Part shown: one piece after another, positions 1 to 6,230 of the stretch
Layout of the letters: the number at the start of each line of letters is the position of its first letter
Position numbering within the stretch: the stretch's first letter is position 1
From: an uncultured Acetatifactor sp.
Lineage (GTDB): Bacteria; Bacillota; Clostridia; Lachnospirales; Lachnospiraceae
Assembly: GCA_910577185.1 (NCBI GenBank)
Contig: CAJTLR010000079.1
Coordinates: 1-16,684 of the forward strand
Reading direction: 5' to 3'
Length of the DNA stretch: 16,684 bases
Notes under the pieces: generated by a model
What the model was told of the DNA's origin: nothing
The model's input: the letters and a program-made list of their open reading frames with translations, nothing else
Database searches by the model: none
Made by a program: the position numbers and the translations under genes

Positions 1-59
1 CGCACGGTTCAGGTCCGTGTGGTAGCAATACCATGAGAGTTCAAGTCTCTTTTCCTGCA
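1..59 (+). tRNA. tRNA-Leu (anticodon CAG), 5' end cut off by the window
   Basis: Only the 3' part of a class II tRNA is present. The anticodon stem CACGG (3-7) pairs with CCGTG (15-19) around the loop TTCAGGT, giving anticodon CAG. A long variable arm TGGTA/TACCA with loop GCAA follows, as expected for leucine or serine tRNAs. The T arm is GAGAG (35-39), loop TTCAAGT, CTCTT (47-51). The 3' acceptor strand TTCCTGC (52-58) and discriminator A59 end the gene. The next bases are CTG, so CCA must be added after transcription. The D arm and 5' acceptor strand lie outside the window. Confidence 0.92.
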
Positions 60-70
60 CTGAAGTCAGA

Positions 71-101
71 AGGTGCTTGATTGAAGTCAAGTACCTTTTT
101 T
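71..101 (+). terminator. Rho-independent terminator of the tRNA-Leu unit
   Basis: The arms AGGTGCTTGA (71-80) and TCAAGTACCT (87-96) form a 10-bp stem with one G-U pair and a six-base loop. The stem runs into a T tract (96-101). It lies 12 bases after the tRNA and should separate tRNA transcription from the downstream locus. Confidence 0.88.
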
Positions 102-109
102 CATTCTCA

Positions 110-151
110 GGGGTGCATATGGAAAGTTGTTGCTGGCGCAACATGCACCCC
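110..151. repeat. Hairpin with a one-sided bulge upstream of the accessory locus
   Basis: GGGGTGCAT (110-118) is perfectly complementary to ATGCACCCC (143-151). Inside, GTTGC (129-133) pairs with GCAAC (138-142) around the loop TGGC. The two stems stack directly on the 3' side, while ten unpaired bases (119-128) bulge on the 5' side. There is no T tract, so a terminator is unlikely. Role unknown: a leader element, an operator or a small RNA are all possible. I found no convincing promoter in 152-301. Confidence 0.5.
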
Positions 152-301
152 GCGCGGCCATACTCGATTTCTAATCATTGAAAATCTGTACATCTGTGCC
201 ATCCCAGGCTGTGGATAGCTGATTTACATGAAGAGCGGCTCTCGGTCTTGAAAGAGCGGCATTCCGGAGACAAAGGCATTCCAGTAAAGGAAGGGAATTC
301 C

Positions 302-1639
302 ATGGGAAAAAATAATGTGAAGGGAAAAGATAATATCACAAGGAAAAAAGATCCGGCAGAAAAAGCACAGCGCAGGGACTGGTACGAACTGGACTTATCT
401 GCCATTGTGTATCCCACGCTGCAGAGGAGGGATTTTTCTTCCGTATACAGACTGTCCGTGCTGCTGAAGGATGAAATCCGGCCCCTGGTGCTCCAGCAGG
501 CGCTGGATATGGCTCTGCCCAGATTTCCCACGTATAAAGCCGCCATTCGGAAAGGCTTGTTCTGGCGTTATCTGGAACCCAATGACCGGCCGGGGCCCTT
601 TGTGCAGGAGGATGTTAAAAATCCCTGCCAGCCCATGTATTTCAAGGCCAATAACCGTTATCTGGTGCGGCTTTATTATTTCCGCAACAGAATTGCGCTG
701 GAGGCGCACCACAGCCTGGGGGATGGCACGGGAGGAATGTGCGTCCTGCTGACGGTGACCGCCACTTATTTAAGGCTGCTGGGGGCGGAAAATATCAGAA
801 ACAGCGGGTTTGTGCTGGATATTGACGGTTCTCCGGAAGAGGGGGAACTGGAGGACGCGTATATGCGTTATGCCAATGCGAAGGTGCGGCCTCCAAGGCT
901 GGAAGAAAAGGCGTACAGAGTCCGTGGCACCGCGGAACCTTTTTATACTCTGAATATTATAGATGGTATTATGTCCGTCTCTGAAGTCATGGGTGCGGCA
1001 AAACGGTACCATGCCACGATAACGGAATACCTGAATGCAGTGCTTTTATATGCGCTGCTCACAAAGCAGGAGGAGGAACGGCACAGGCGGCAGAAGCCGG
1101 TAAAGATTGCAATGCCGGTGAACCTGCGGCGCTTTTTCCCATCCATTACGCTGCGCAATTTTATTACCATGATATATCCGGGGGTGGACCCCAGGCTCGG
1201 GGATTACACCTTTGAGGAAATTGTCCTGCAGGTGCACAACTATATGCGATATCATCTGAATGAAAAGCTGCTGCGGGGAGATATCACCACCAATGCGGCT
1301 ACCCAGAGGAATCCTTTCATCCGCATGGTGCCGCTTTTTATCAAGGATTTTGTGGTGAGACTCTTTTATACGAAGGTGCAGGACCGGAATTCATCGGCAG
1401 GACTGACCAATATGGGAGCGATACAGGTGCCGGAAGGGATGAAACCTTATATTGAAAGGTTTGACATTTATATGGGACAGCCTTTTTCCAGAAGGACAAA
1501 CTGTGCCATTATCAGTTTCGGGGATATTCTGACTGTAAATTTTGCCAGCAGCATCATAGAGGCGGACGTGGAGCGGCATTTTTTCCGGAAACTGGTGCAG
1601 GACGGGGTTCATGTGAGGATAGAGAGCAACCGGGAATGA
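302..1639 (+). CDS. Alcohol-acetyltransferase/condensation-domain-like acyltransferase
   Basis: Predicted 445-residue cytoplasmic enzyme with the chloramphenicol-acetyltransferase-like fold shared by condensation domains, PapA-type acyltransferases and alcohol acetyltransferases. Seen: the active-site motif HHSLGDG (H136, H137, D141, G142), an AMPVNLRRFFPS stretch near two thirds of the chain, and GLTNMGAIQVPE near residue 375, which matches the later S/TN-x-G part of this fold. There is no signal peptide or membrane segment, and no carrier-protein or adenylation domain, so it is a stand-alone enzyme. The second histidine would deprotonate an alcohol or amine acceptor and the acyl donor would be acyl-CoA or acyl-carrier; the substrate cannot be read from sequence. 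I chose ATG 302 because AAAGGAAGG lies a suitable distance upstream; an in-frame TTG at 248 would add 18 residues without a good site. It is first of three co-directional genes. Confidence 0.82.
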   Translation: MGKNNVKGKDNITRKKDPAEKAQRRDWYELDLSAIVYPTLQRRDFSSVYRLSVLLKDEIRPLVLQQALDMALPRFPTYKAAIRKGLFWRYLEPNDRPGPFVQEDVKNPCQPMYFKANNRYLVRLYYFRNRIALEAHHSLGDGTGGMCVLLTVTATYLRLLGAENIRNSGFVLDIDGSPEEGELEDAYMRYANAKVRPPRLEEKAYRVRGTAEPFYTLNIIDGIMSVSEVMGAAKRYHATITEYLNAVLLYALLTKQEEERHRRQKPVKIAMPVNLRRFFPSITLRNFITMIYPGVDPRLGDYTFEEIVLQVHNYMRYHLNEKLLRGDITTNAATQRNPFIRMVPLFIKDFVVRLFYTKVQDRNSSAGLTNMGAIQVPEGMKPYIERFDIYMGQPFSRRTNCAIISFGDILTVNFASSIIEADVERHFFRKLVQDGVHVRIESNRE

Positions 1640-1803
1640 CGCTGGGAAGAAATTTTCCGGGAGCCGGCGGAAGGCCCGGAGACGGCAGTGTCAAAAATCC
1701 GGTCCGGTATGTGCGCCGGGGCAGGCAGGGGGCAGAGTTTGTGTCTGCACAGTGTCCGCAGACTTTGCCATGCACGAAAAGCTGTGCAGAAATGGGGTAA
1801 AAT

Positions 1804-2508
1804 ATGTCATATTGTGTCAACTGTGGTGTGGAACTGGATGCTTCCGCAAAGGAATGTCCTTTGTGCAATACCCCGGTATGGAATCCCAGGGAAAGGCCGG
1901 GAGGGGAGGAGAAGTCTCCTTTTCCCAAGGAAAAGAGCCAGGTGGAGACTGCGAACAGAAAAGACCTGGGAATCCTGCTGTCCATGGTGGTGCTGGCTTC
2001 CGCCGTCACCTGCGGAGTCTTAAATGCACTGGTGTTTCCCCAGTCCCTGTGGTCCCTGGCGGTCATCGGGGCCTGTGCGGTTTTGTGGGTGATCATGATT
2101 CCCGTTGTGATCTATACCAGCCAGCCGGTATATGTTTCCCTTCTATATGATGGGACGGTGGTATCGCTGTACCTGTATATACTGACATTTCAGGTGGGCA
2201 GCCGGGAGTGGTTCTGGGGGCTGGGACTTCCCATATGTGTCCTGGTGACTGCCCTGGCGGAACTGGTGACGCTGTGCATCCGGAACCTGCCCAGGTCCTT
2301 CCTGACTGTGGCGCTGTATTTGTTCACGGCAGTGGGAATCCTGTGCCTGGGCCTGGAGATGATGATTGACTGGTACCTGGCAGGGGAGATTGCCCTGAGC
2401 TGGTCAGCGGTGGTGCTGACGGTGTGTGTGGTGCTGGATATTGCGGTGATTACCATGCTTTCCCGGAGGCGTCTCAGGAACGAGGTGCGCAGGCGTCTGC
2501 ATTTCTGA
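1804..2508 (+). CDS. Zinc-ribbon membrane protein, DUF6320-like
   Basis: Predicted 234-residue integral membrane protein of unknown function. The N-terminus is a compact zinc ribbon with C4, C7, C18 and C21 (CVNC ... CPLC), followed by a charged linker to about residue 53. Six hydrophobic stretches follow at about 54-78, 81-104, 108-129, 136-158, 164-189 and 195-219, then a strongly basic tail (RRRLRNEVRRRLHF) that should stay in the cytoplasm. The layout matches what I recall of the DUF6320 family, often seen beside acyltransferase and hydrolase genes in Lachnospiraceae. It begins 164 bases after the acyltransferase with a weak GGGG-containing ribosome binding site. The ribbon may recruit a partner enzyme to the membrane; that is inference. 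Confidence 0.75.
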   Translation: MSYCVNCGVELDASAKECPLCNTPVWNPRERPGGEEKSPFPKEKSQVETANRKDLGILLSMVVLASAVTCGVLNALVFPQSLWSLAVIGACAVLWVIMIPVVIYTSQPVYVSLLYDGTVVSLYLYILTFQVGSREWFWGLGLPICVLVTALAELVTLCIRNLPRSFLTVALYLFTAVGILCLGLEMMIDWYLAGEIALSWSAVVLTVCVVLDIAVITMLSRRRLRNEVRRRLHF

Positions 2509-2563
2509 CGGATCAGAAGTTGTGAATTTTTAGGTGCATTATAATAGAAGAAGGGAATATGGC

Positions 2564-3622
2564 ATGGAAAAAGAGGACACAGGAATCCGCAAACCCGGGA
2601 TGGGGAATCAGGAAACGGGGAAAACGGGAGTGATAAAGTTTGACATTGGCAAACTTGGGCTTAAGAAAACGGAAGATTATCCGGAGACGGAAAAAGCAGA
2701 GAAAATAGAGATCGACAAGATAGAGACCAGGGCCGCAGACAAGAAAAACCAGAATCTGATGCAGCTGATCCGGAGGGTGCACGGGCTGGTGGAGAAACCC
2801 GACATAGAGAAGCACAGGCAGTCCCAGGACCATATCGGGGCCATACTTGGCAACACAAAGGATATGAGATACCGTGAGCTTGATATTGACGGGATGTATG
2901 GGGAATGGGTGAGCGTGAACCGGGCCCATATGAAGAAATACGTGATCATGCACTGTCACGGTGGAGGTTATTCCACGGGAAGCAGCCTGTATGCCAGGAC
3001 GCTGACCTCCAAGCTGGCAGAGTCCACGTCCATGGATGTATTCTGCTTTGATTACCGCCTGGCGCCGGAGAATCCTTACCCGGCGGCAGTGGAGGATGCC
3101 GTGAAGGCATGGAATTACCTGATGCTGCTGGGTTACGGGGCCCGGGACGTGGTTCTGACGGGGGATTCTGCCGGGGGGAATCTGGCCCTGGCCCTGGTGC
3201 TGAAACTGAAGCAGGAGGGGAGGCTCCTTCCCAGGGGGATGGTGCTGATGTCGCCCTGGACGGACCTGACATCCTCGGGCAGGTCTTTTCAGACCAAGGC
3301 AGAGGTGGACCCGGTGCTGGACAGCGGATATATAGACAGAATGATCCATGCCTACGCGGAAGGACAGGATCTGACCGAACCCATGATATCGCCGTTGTTC
3401 GGGGACTTTGGCGGGTTCCCGCCCATCTATATCCAGGTGGGGGAAAATGAGATTCTGCTCAGCGACTCCCTGCGGCTTCACAAGAAGCTGATTGAGTCCA
3501 ATGTATCCGTAAAGATCGACGTGTGCCCGGGGATGTGGCATGTTTTCCAGATGTCGCCGGTGAAGGCGGCCTGGAGCGCCATGGATAAAAATGCGGAATT
3601 TATTTTTGACATTTGCCGCTGA
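2564..3622 (+). CDS. Alpha/beta hydrolase of the hormone-sensitive-lipase type (esterase/deacylase)
   Basis: Predicted 352-residue serine hydrolase. Seen: the oxyanion-hole motif HGGGY (132-136), DYRLAPENPYPAAVED typical of the HSL/class IV esterase family, the nucleophile elbow GDSAGG (S202), and a C-terminal PGMWHVFQM containing the likely catalytic histidine (H326). The acid is less clear: the usual aspartate position reads GENEILLSD, so E296 may serve. The first 80 or so residues form an unusual Lys/Glu-rich lead before the cap and core. No signal peptide is seen. Start ATG 2564 follows AAGAAGGG (2548-2555) by eight bases; the in-frame GTG at 2534 has no ribosome site. It begins 55 bases after the membrane gene and is probably cotranscribed with it. 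It would hydrolyse a short-chain ester; whether that is the acyltransferase's product is inference. Confidence 0.83.
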   Translation: MEKEDTGIRKPGMGNQETGKTGVIKFDIGKLGLKKTEDYPETEKAEKIEIDKIETRAADKKNQNLMQLIRRVHGLVEKPDIEKHRQSQDHIGAILGNTKDMRYRELDIDGMYGEWVSVNRAHMKKYVIMHCHGGGYSTGSSLYARTLTSKLAESTSMDVFCFDYRLAPENPYPAAVEDAVKAWNYLMLLGYGARDVVLTGDSAGGNLALALVLKLKQEGRLLPRGMVLMSPWTDLTSSGRSFQTKAEVDPVLDSGYIDRMIHAYAEGQDLTEPMISPLFGDFGGFPPIYIQVGENEILLSDSLRLHKKLIESNVSVKIDVCPGMWHVFQMSPVKAAWSAMDKNAEFIFDICR

Positions 3623-3630
3623 GGGAAATG

Positions 3631-3669
3631 CCGGTGCCGGGAAAAGGGGCCGCTTTTTTCCGGCACCGG
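3631..3669. terminator. Possible terminator hairpin after the accessory locus
   Basis: CCGGTGCCGG (3631-3640) and CCGGCACCGG (3660-3669) are perfectly complementary, and the inner GAAAA/TTTTT bases extend the stem to about 15 bp. The six-T run lies inside the hairpin rather than after it, so it is not a textbook intrinsic terminator. It sits nine bases past the hydrolase stop and still most likely insulates the locus from the ribosomal operon. Confidence 0.5.
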
Positions 3670-3736
3670 GGATAAAAGAGCCCTGGGGAAAGCGTCCTTT
3701 CGCAGGGATTCTTTCGTGACAGGGTATATTTTTGCG

Positions 3737-3758
3737 ATTGTATTAAAAAAAATACAAT
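3737..3758. repeat. AT-rich inverted repeat just upstream of the rpsJ promoter
   Basis: ATTGTATT (3737-3744) and AATACAAT (3751-3758) are perfect inverted arms separated by AAAAAA. The repeat ends 16 bases before the -35 box of the rpsJ promoter and is followed by another A-rich run. It could act as an UP element for RNA polymerase alpha subunits or as a dyad operator. TTGCGA (3732-3737) with TACAAT (3753-3758) could also form a second promoter, though with a short 15-bp spacer. Confidence 0.45.
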
Positions 3759-3774
3759 ATTTTGAAAAAAAGGA

Positions 3775-3803
3775 TTGCAAAGTCAGGAATTACCATGTAT
3801 ACT
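3775..3803 (+). promoter_or_regulatory. Sigma-A promoter of the S10-spc operon
   Basis: The -35 box TTGCAA (3775-3780) and -10 box TATACT (3798-3803) are separated by exactly 17 bp, and the region upstream is very A/T-rich. Transcription should start near 3810, leaving a leader of about 280 nt before rpsJ. No competing strong promoter is seen nearer to rpsJ. Confidence 0.8.
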
Positions 3804-3809
3804 AAATGA

Positions 3810-4090
3810 TGCTGTGGCATGATAGCTGTGAAGCGCGAGGTTGCCGGTCTGCAGTGATGAAGGCCGGGTTTTCCGTGGAGCGAATGTCAAGTTACAAAAC
3901 TGACGACAAGTCACTGTACCAATTAAGGGTCTGCGAAAAAAGCAGAGACAGTGTGGGATCTTAAGTTCCAGAAAAGTTGCGTAAGAATTTAGGACACACA
4001 CGGGAGAGTGTACAGTCACCGCTTGTCGTACTAAAATGAAAATCTGATTTTTCATTTCTTTAAAAGTGCGAAAAGGAGGCGACTTTTTTT
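3810..4090 (+). promoter_or_regulatory. Structured 5' leader of rpsJ, probable ribosomal-protein leader RNA
   Basis: The leader has nested long-range pairing. ACGACAAG (3903-3910) pairs with CTTGTCGT (4022-4029), and directly inside it ACTGTAC (3913-3919) pairs with GTACAGT (4010-4016) across a 2/5-base internal loop. Within these lie a TCTGC/GCAGA hairpin (3930-3946) and a GTGTG/CACAC stem (3951-3955 with 3995-3999). Just outside, GTCA-GTT/AAC-TGAC forms a hairpin (3886-3904) that shares two bases with the outer stem, so the two compete. An AT-rich 9-bp hairpin (4034-4057) and the ribosome-site hairpin follow. This resembles autoregulated ribosomal-protein leaders; the ligand is unknown. Confidence 0.75.
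4062..4087 (+). promoter_or_regulatory. Hairpin displaying the rpsJ ribosome binding site in its loop
   Basis: AAAAGT (4062-4067) pairs with ACTTTT (4082-4087), and after one bulged G, CG pairs with CG (4069-4070 with 4080-4081). The nine-base loop is AAAAGGAGG, the Shine-Dalgarno sequence itself. A seven-T run (4084-4090) leads straight into ATG 4091, so SD to start spacing is 11 bases, longer than elsewhere in the operon. Confidence 0.55.
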
Positions 4091-4408
4091 ATGGCAAGTC
4101 AAGTAATGAGGATTACACTTAAGGCGTATGAGCATCAGCTGGTGGACGCTTCTGCCAGAAAGATTATTGAGACTGTGAAGAAAACCGGATCAGAGGTAAG
4201 CGGCCCGGTGCCCCTTCCCACCAAGAAGGAGATCGTGACCATTCTGAGGGCGGTTCACAAGTATAAGGATTCCAGGGAACAGTTCGAGCAGAGGACACAC
4301 AAGCGTCTGATCGATATCATCGCACCCACCCAGAAGACGGTGGACGCCCTGCAGAGACTGGAGATGCCTGCCGGTGTGTACATCGATATCAAAATGAGAT
4401 CCAAATAA
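4091..4408 (+). CDS. rpsJ: 30S ribosomal protein S10
   Basis: A 105-residue match to S10, the small-subunit head protein that also serves as NusE in antitermination. Seen: the RITLKAYEHQLVD opening, GPVPLPTKKEIVT, and the EQRTHKRLIDI stretch. Length is normal. It heads the operon behind the long structured leader, so its translation is the likely first control point. ATG 4091 has the only ribosome binding site in reach; the in-frame ATG five codons later is too far from it. It is followed by an unusually long 141-base spacer before rplC. Confidence 0.98.
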   Translation: MASQVMRITLKAYEHQLVDASARKIIETVKKTGSEVSGPVPLPTKKEIVTILRAVHKYKDSREQFEQRTHKRLIDIIAPTQKTVDALQRLEMPAGVYIDIKMRSK

Positions 4409-4421
4409 TCAAAATAAAACC

Positions 4422-4534
4422 TCTACTTAGACGTAAGAACACGTCCCCGGCTGACGGGGAAGGACAAACAGTCCTGCGGTTATGGCGCAACGGTAACTGC
4501 GTGGTCCGCTATGTAGACTTAAGCCCTCCGGGGC
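4422..4534 (+). promoter_or_regulatory. Multi-hairpin RNA element in the rpsJ-rplC spacer
   Basis: A closing helix TCTAC/GTAGA (4422-4426 with 4513-4517) encloses three hairpins: TCCCCG/CGGGGA (4444-4449 with 4455-4460), AGGAC/GTCCT (4461-4465 with 4471-4475) and GCGGTTA/TAACTGC (4476-4482 with 4494-4500). A fourth, GCCC/GGGC (4523-4526 with 4531-4534), carries a UCCG tetraloop closed by C-G and ends 15 bases before the rplC start. Hairpins abut with no bases between the second and third helices, which suggests a folded junction. It may be a control or processing element for rplC onward. Confidence 0.62.
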
Positions 4535-4549
4535 AGAAAGAGAGGAAAC

Positions 4550-5233
4550 ATGAAGAAAGCAATTTTGGCGACAAAAGTCGGGATGACCCAGGTCTTTAAC
4601 GAAGACGGAACCCTGATTCCGGTAACCGTCCTGAGCGCAGGTCCCTGCGTGGTGACACAGATCAAGACTCCGGAAAATGATGGCTACAGTGCAGTGCAGG
4701 TAGGCTTTGTGGACAAGAAAGACAAAATAGTCAACAAGGATGCGGGCGGCAGGAAAGAGATCATCCACAGACATGGAGCGAATAAAGCGGAACAGGGCCA
4801 TTTCAAGAAAGCGGGCGTAAGTTCCAAGAGATATGTCAGGGAATTTAAGTTTGAGAACGCCGGGGACTATACCCTGGGCGCGGAAATCAAGGCAGATATT
4901 TTCGCGGAAGGCGATAAGATTGACGCTACCGCGATTTCAAAGGGAAAAGGTTTCCAGGGTGCCATCAAGAGGCTGGGACAGCACAGAGGACCCATGAAGC
5001 ACGGTTCCAAATTCCATCGTCACCAGGGTTCCAACGGTGCATGTTCTTCCCCCAGCCGTGTGTTCAAGGGAAAAGGAATGCCCGGCCATATGGGATGTGT
5101 AAAGGTAACTGTACAGAACCTGGAAGTGGTCAGGGTGGATGCGGAGAAAAACCTGCTCCTGGTAAAAGGCTCCGTGCCCGGACCTAAGAAGTCGCTGATC
5201 ACCATCAAGGAAACCGTTAAGGCAGTACGCTAG
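4550..5233 (+). CDS. rplC: 50S ribosomal protein L3
   Basis: A 227-residue L3, an early-assembly protein of the large subunit whose central loop reaches the peptidyl-transferase centre. Seen: LATKVGMTQVF at the start, SKGKGFQGAIKR, HRGPMKHGSKFHRHQGS, and VFKGKGMPGHMG. The glutamine methylated in E. coli L3 is absent: that stretch reads GACSSPS. The chain is longer than the usual 205-210 residues because of an extra stretch near residues 64-80 (containing EIIHRHGANKA). The site GAGAGGA precedes ATG 4550. A 26-base gap separates it from rplD. Confidence 0.97.
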   Translation: MKKAILATKVGMTQVFNEDGTLIPVTVLSAGPCVVTQIKTPENDGYSAVQVGFVDKKDKIVNKDAGGRKEIIHRHGANKAEQGHFKKAGVSSKRYVREFKFENAGDYTLGAEIKADIFAEGDKIDATAISKGKGFQGAIKRLGQHRGPMKHGSKFHRHQGSNGACSSPSRVFKGKGMPGHMGCVKVTVQNLEVVRVDAEKNLLLVKGSVPGPKKSLITIKETVKAVR

Positions 5234-5259
5234 TTTAATGCGAAAGGAGGGCCAATCAA

Positions 5260-5931
5260 ATGGCAAGAGTAGCTGTTTATAATATGGAAGGCAAGGAAGT
5301 TGGTACAATCGAATTAAACGATGCGGTATTTGGTGTGAATGTAAATGAGCATTTGGTACACATGGCAGTTGTACAGCACCTTGCAAACAGACGTCAGGGA
5401 ACCCAGAAAGCGAAGACCCGCGGAGAGGTGTCCGGAGGCGGAAGAAAGCCCTGGAAGCAGAAAGGAACCGGACATGCGAGACAAGGTTCCACAAGATCTC
5501 CCCAGTGGACAGGCGGCGGCGTGGTGTTTGCCCCCACCCCCAGGGATTATTCCTTCAAGATAAATAAAAAAGAGAAGAGGGCGGCAATGAGATCCGCACT
5601 GACCAGCAAGGTGCAGAACAACAAACTGATTGTTGTGGACGAGATCAGGATGGATGAAATCAAGACACAGGCGTTCCGGAAAATGCTGGAGAACCTGAAT
5701 GCGGAGAAGGCGCTGGTTGTGATGGATTCCATTGACGAGAAGGTAGTGCTTTCCGCAAGGAATCTTCCCAGGGTCCAGACTTCCCATGTGATTGTGGAGA
5801 AATCCCAGGGCGAAGACGGACAGAGTGAAAACATTATCAAAAGCACCATAAATGTGTACGATATCATGAAATATGAATCTGTAGTTGTGACAAAGAACGC
5901 TGTAGCGAATATCGAGGAGGTGTACGCATAA
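5260..5931 (+). CDS. rplD: 50S ribosomal protein L4
   Basis: A 223-residue L4, which lines the polypeptide exit tunnel. Seen: the tunnel-loop signature GGGRKPWKQKGTGHARQG (59-76) followed by PQWTGGG, and the C-terminal TINVYDIMKY. The family is usually about 205 residues; here a hydrophilic stretch at about 176-194 (EKSQGEDGQSEN) interrupts the join before TINVYD and looks like an insertion on the globular surface. In Gammaproteobacteria L4 represses its own operon; whether that holds here is unknown. The start has a strong AAAGGAGGG site. Its stop codon overlaps the rplW start by one base (TAATG). Confidence 0.97.
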   Translation: MARVAVYNMEGKEVGTIELNDAVFGVNVNEHLVHMAVVQHLANRRQGTQKAKTRGEVSGGGRKPWKQKGTGHARQGSTRSPQWTGGGVVFAPTPRDYSFKINKKEKRAAMRSALTSKVQNNKLIVVDEIRMDEIKTQAFRKMLENLNAEKALVVMDSIDEKVVLSARNLPRVQTSHVIVEKSQGEDGQSENIIKSTINVYDIMKYESVVVTKNAVANIEEVYA

Positions 5932-6230
5932 TGGCAGATATTAAATACTATGACGTAATCCTCAAGCCGGTGATTACCGAGAAGAGTATGAATGGCATGG
6001 CAGACAAAGAATATACTTTCCTGGTTCATCCGGAGGCAAACAAGACCCAGATCAAGGAAGCAGTGGAGAAGATGTTTGAAGGTGCAAAGGTATTGCGCGT
6101 AAACACCATGAACTGCCAGGGCAAGAAAAAGAGACGCGGCATTGTGGTTGGCAGAACTGCCAAGACAAAGAAAGCCATCGTCAAGCTTACGGCCGACAGC
6201 AAGGATATCGAGATTTTTGCAGGTCTGTAA
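5931..6230 (+). CDS. rplW: 50S ribosomal protein L23
   Basis: A 99-residue L23, the exit-tunnel rim protein that docks trigger factor and the signal recognition particle. Seen: the VILKPVITEKSM opening and VNTMNCQGKKKRRG loop. It starts within the rplD stop codon, so its translation is probably coupled to L4 synthesis. The preceding GGAGG lies inside the end of rplD. Confidence 0.96.
   Translation: MADIKYYDVILKPVITEKSMNGMADKEYTFLVHPEANKTQIKEAVEKMFEGAKVLRVNTMNCQGKKKRRGIVVGRTAKTKKAIVKLTADSKDIEIFAGL

Noticed and set aside
229..261. Direct repeat AGAGCGGC before the acyltransferase
   Set aside because: Only two eight-base copies are present with no regular flanks, which is too short to support a repeat element or operator.
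1688..2150. Two + strand frames (111 and 132 codons) overlapping the start of the zinc-ribbon gene
   Set aside because: They run in other frames over the zinc-ribbon protein, have no domain signal, and the frame beginning at 1804 carries a clear C4 ribbon and membrane segments.
2540..2545. Perfect TATAAT ahead of the hydrolase gene as a promoter
   Set aside because: No -35 box lies at 16-18 bp, and a start from it would fall on the ribosome binding site, leaving no usable leader.
2513..3541. 342-codon open frame on the minus strand
   Set aside because: It lies fully antisense to the hydrolase gene, is rich in His, Gln and Pro, shows no recognisable motif, and fits a codon-bias shadow.
4036..4047. 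ATG-AAA-ATC-TGA mini-frame in the rpsJ leader as a leader peptide
   Set aside because: It has no ribosome binding site and lies inside the AT-rich hairpin, so it looks accidental.
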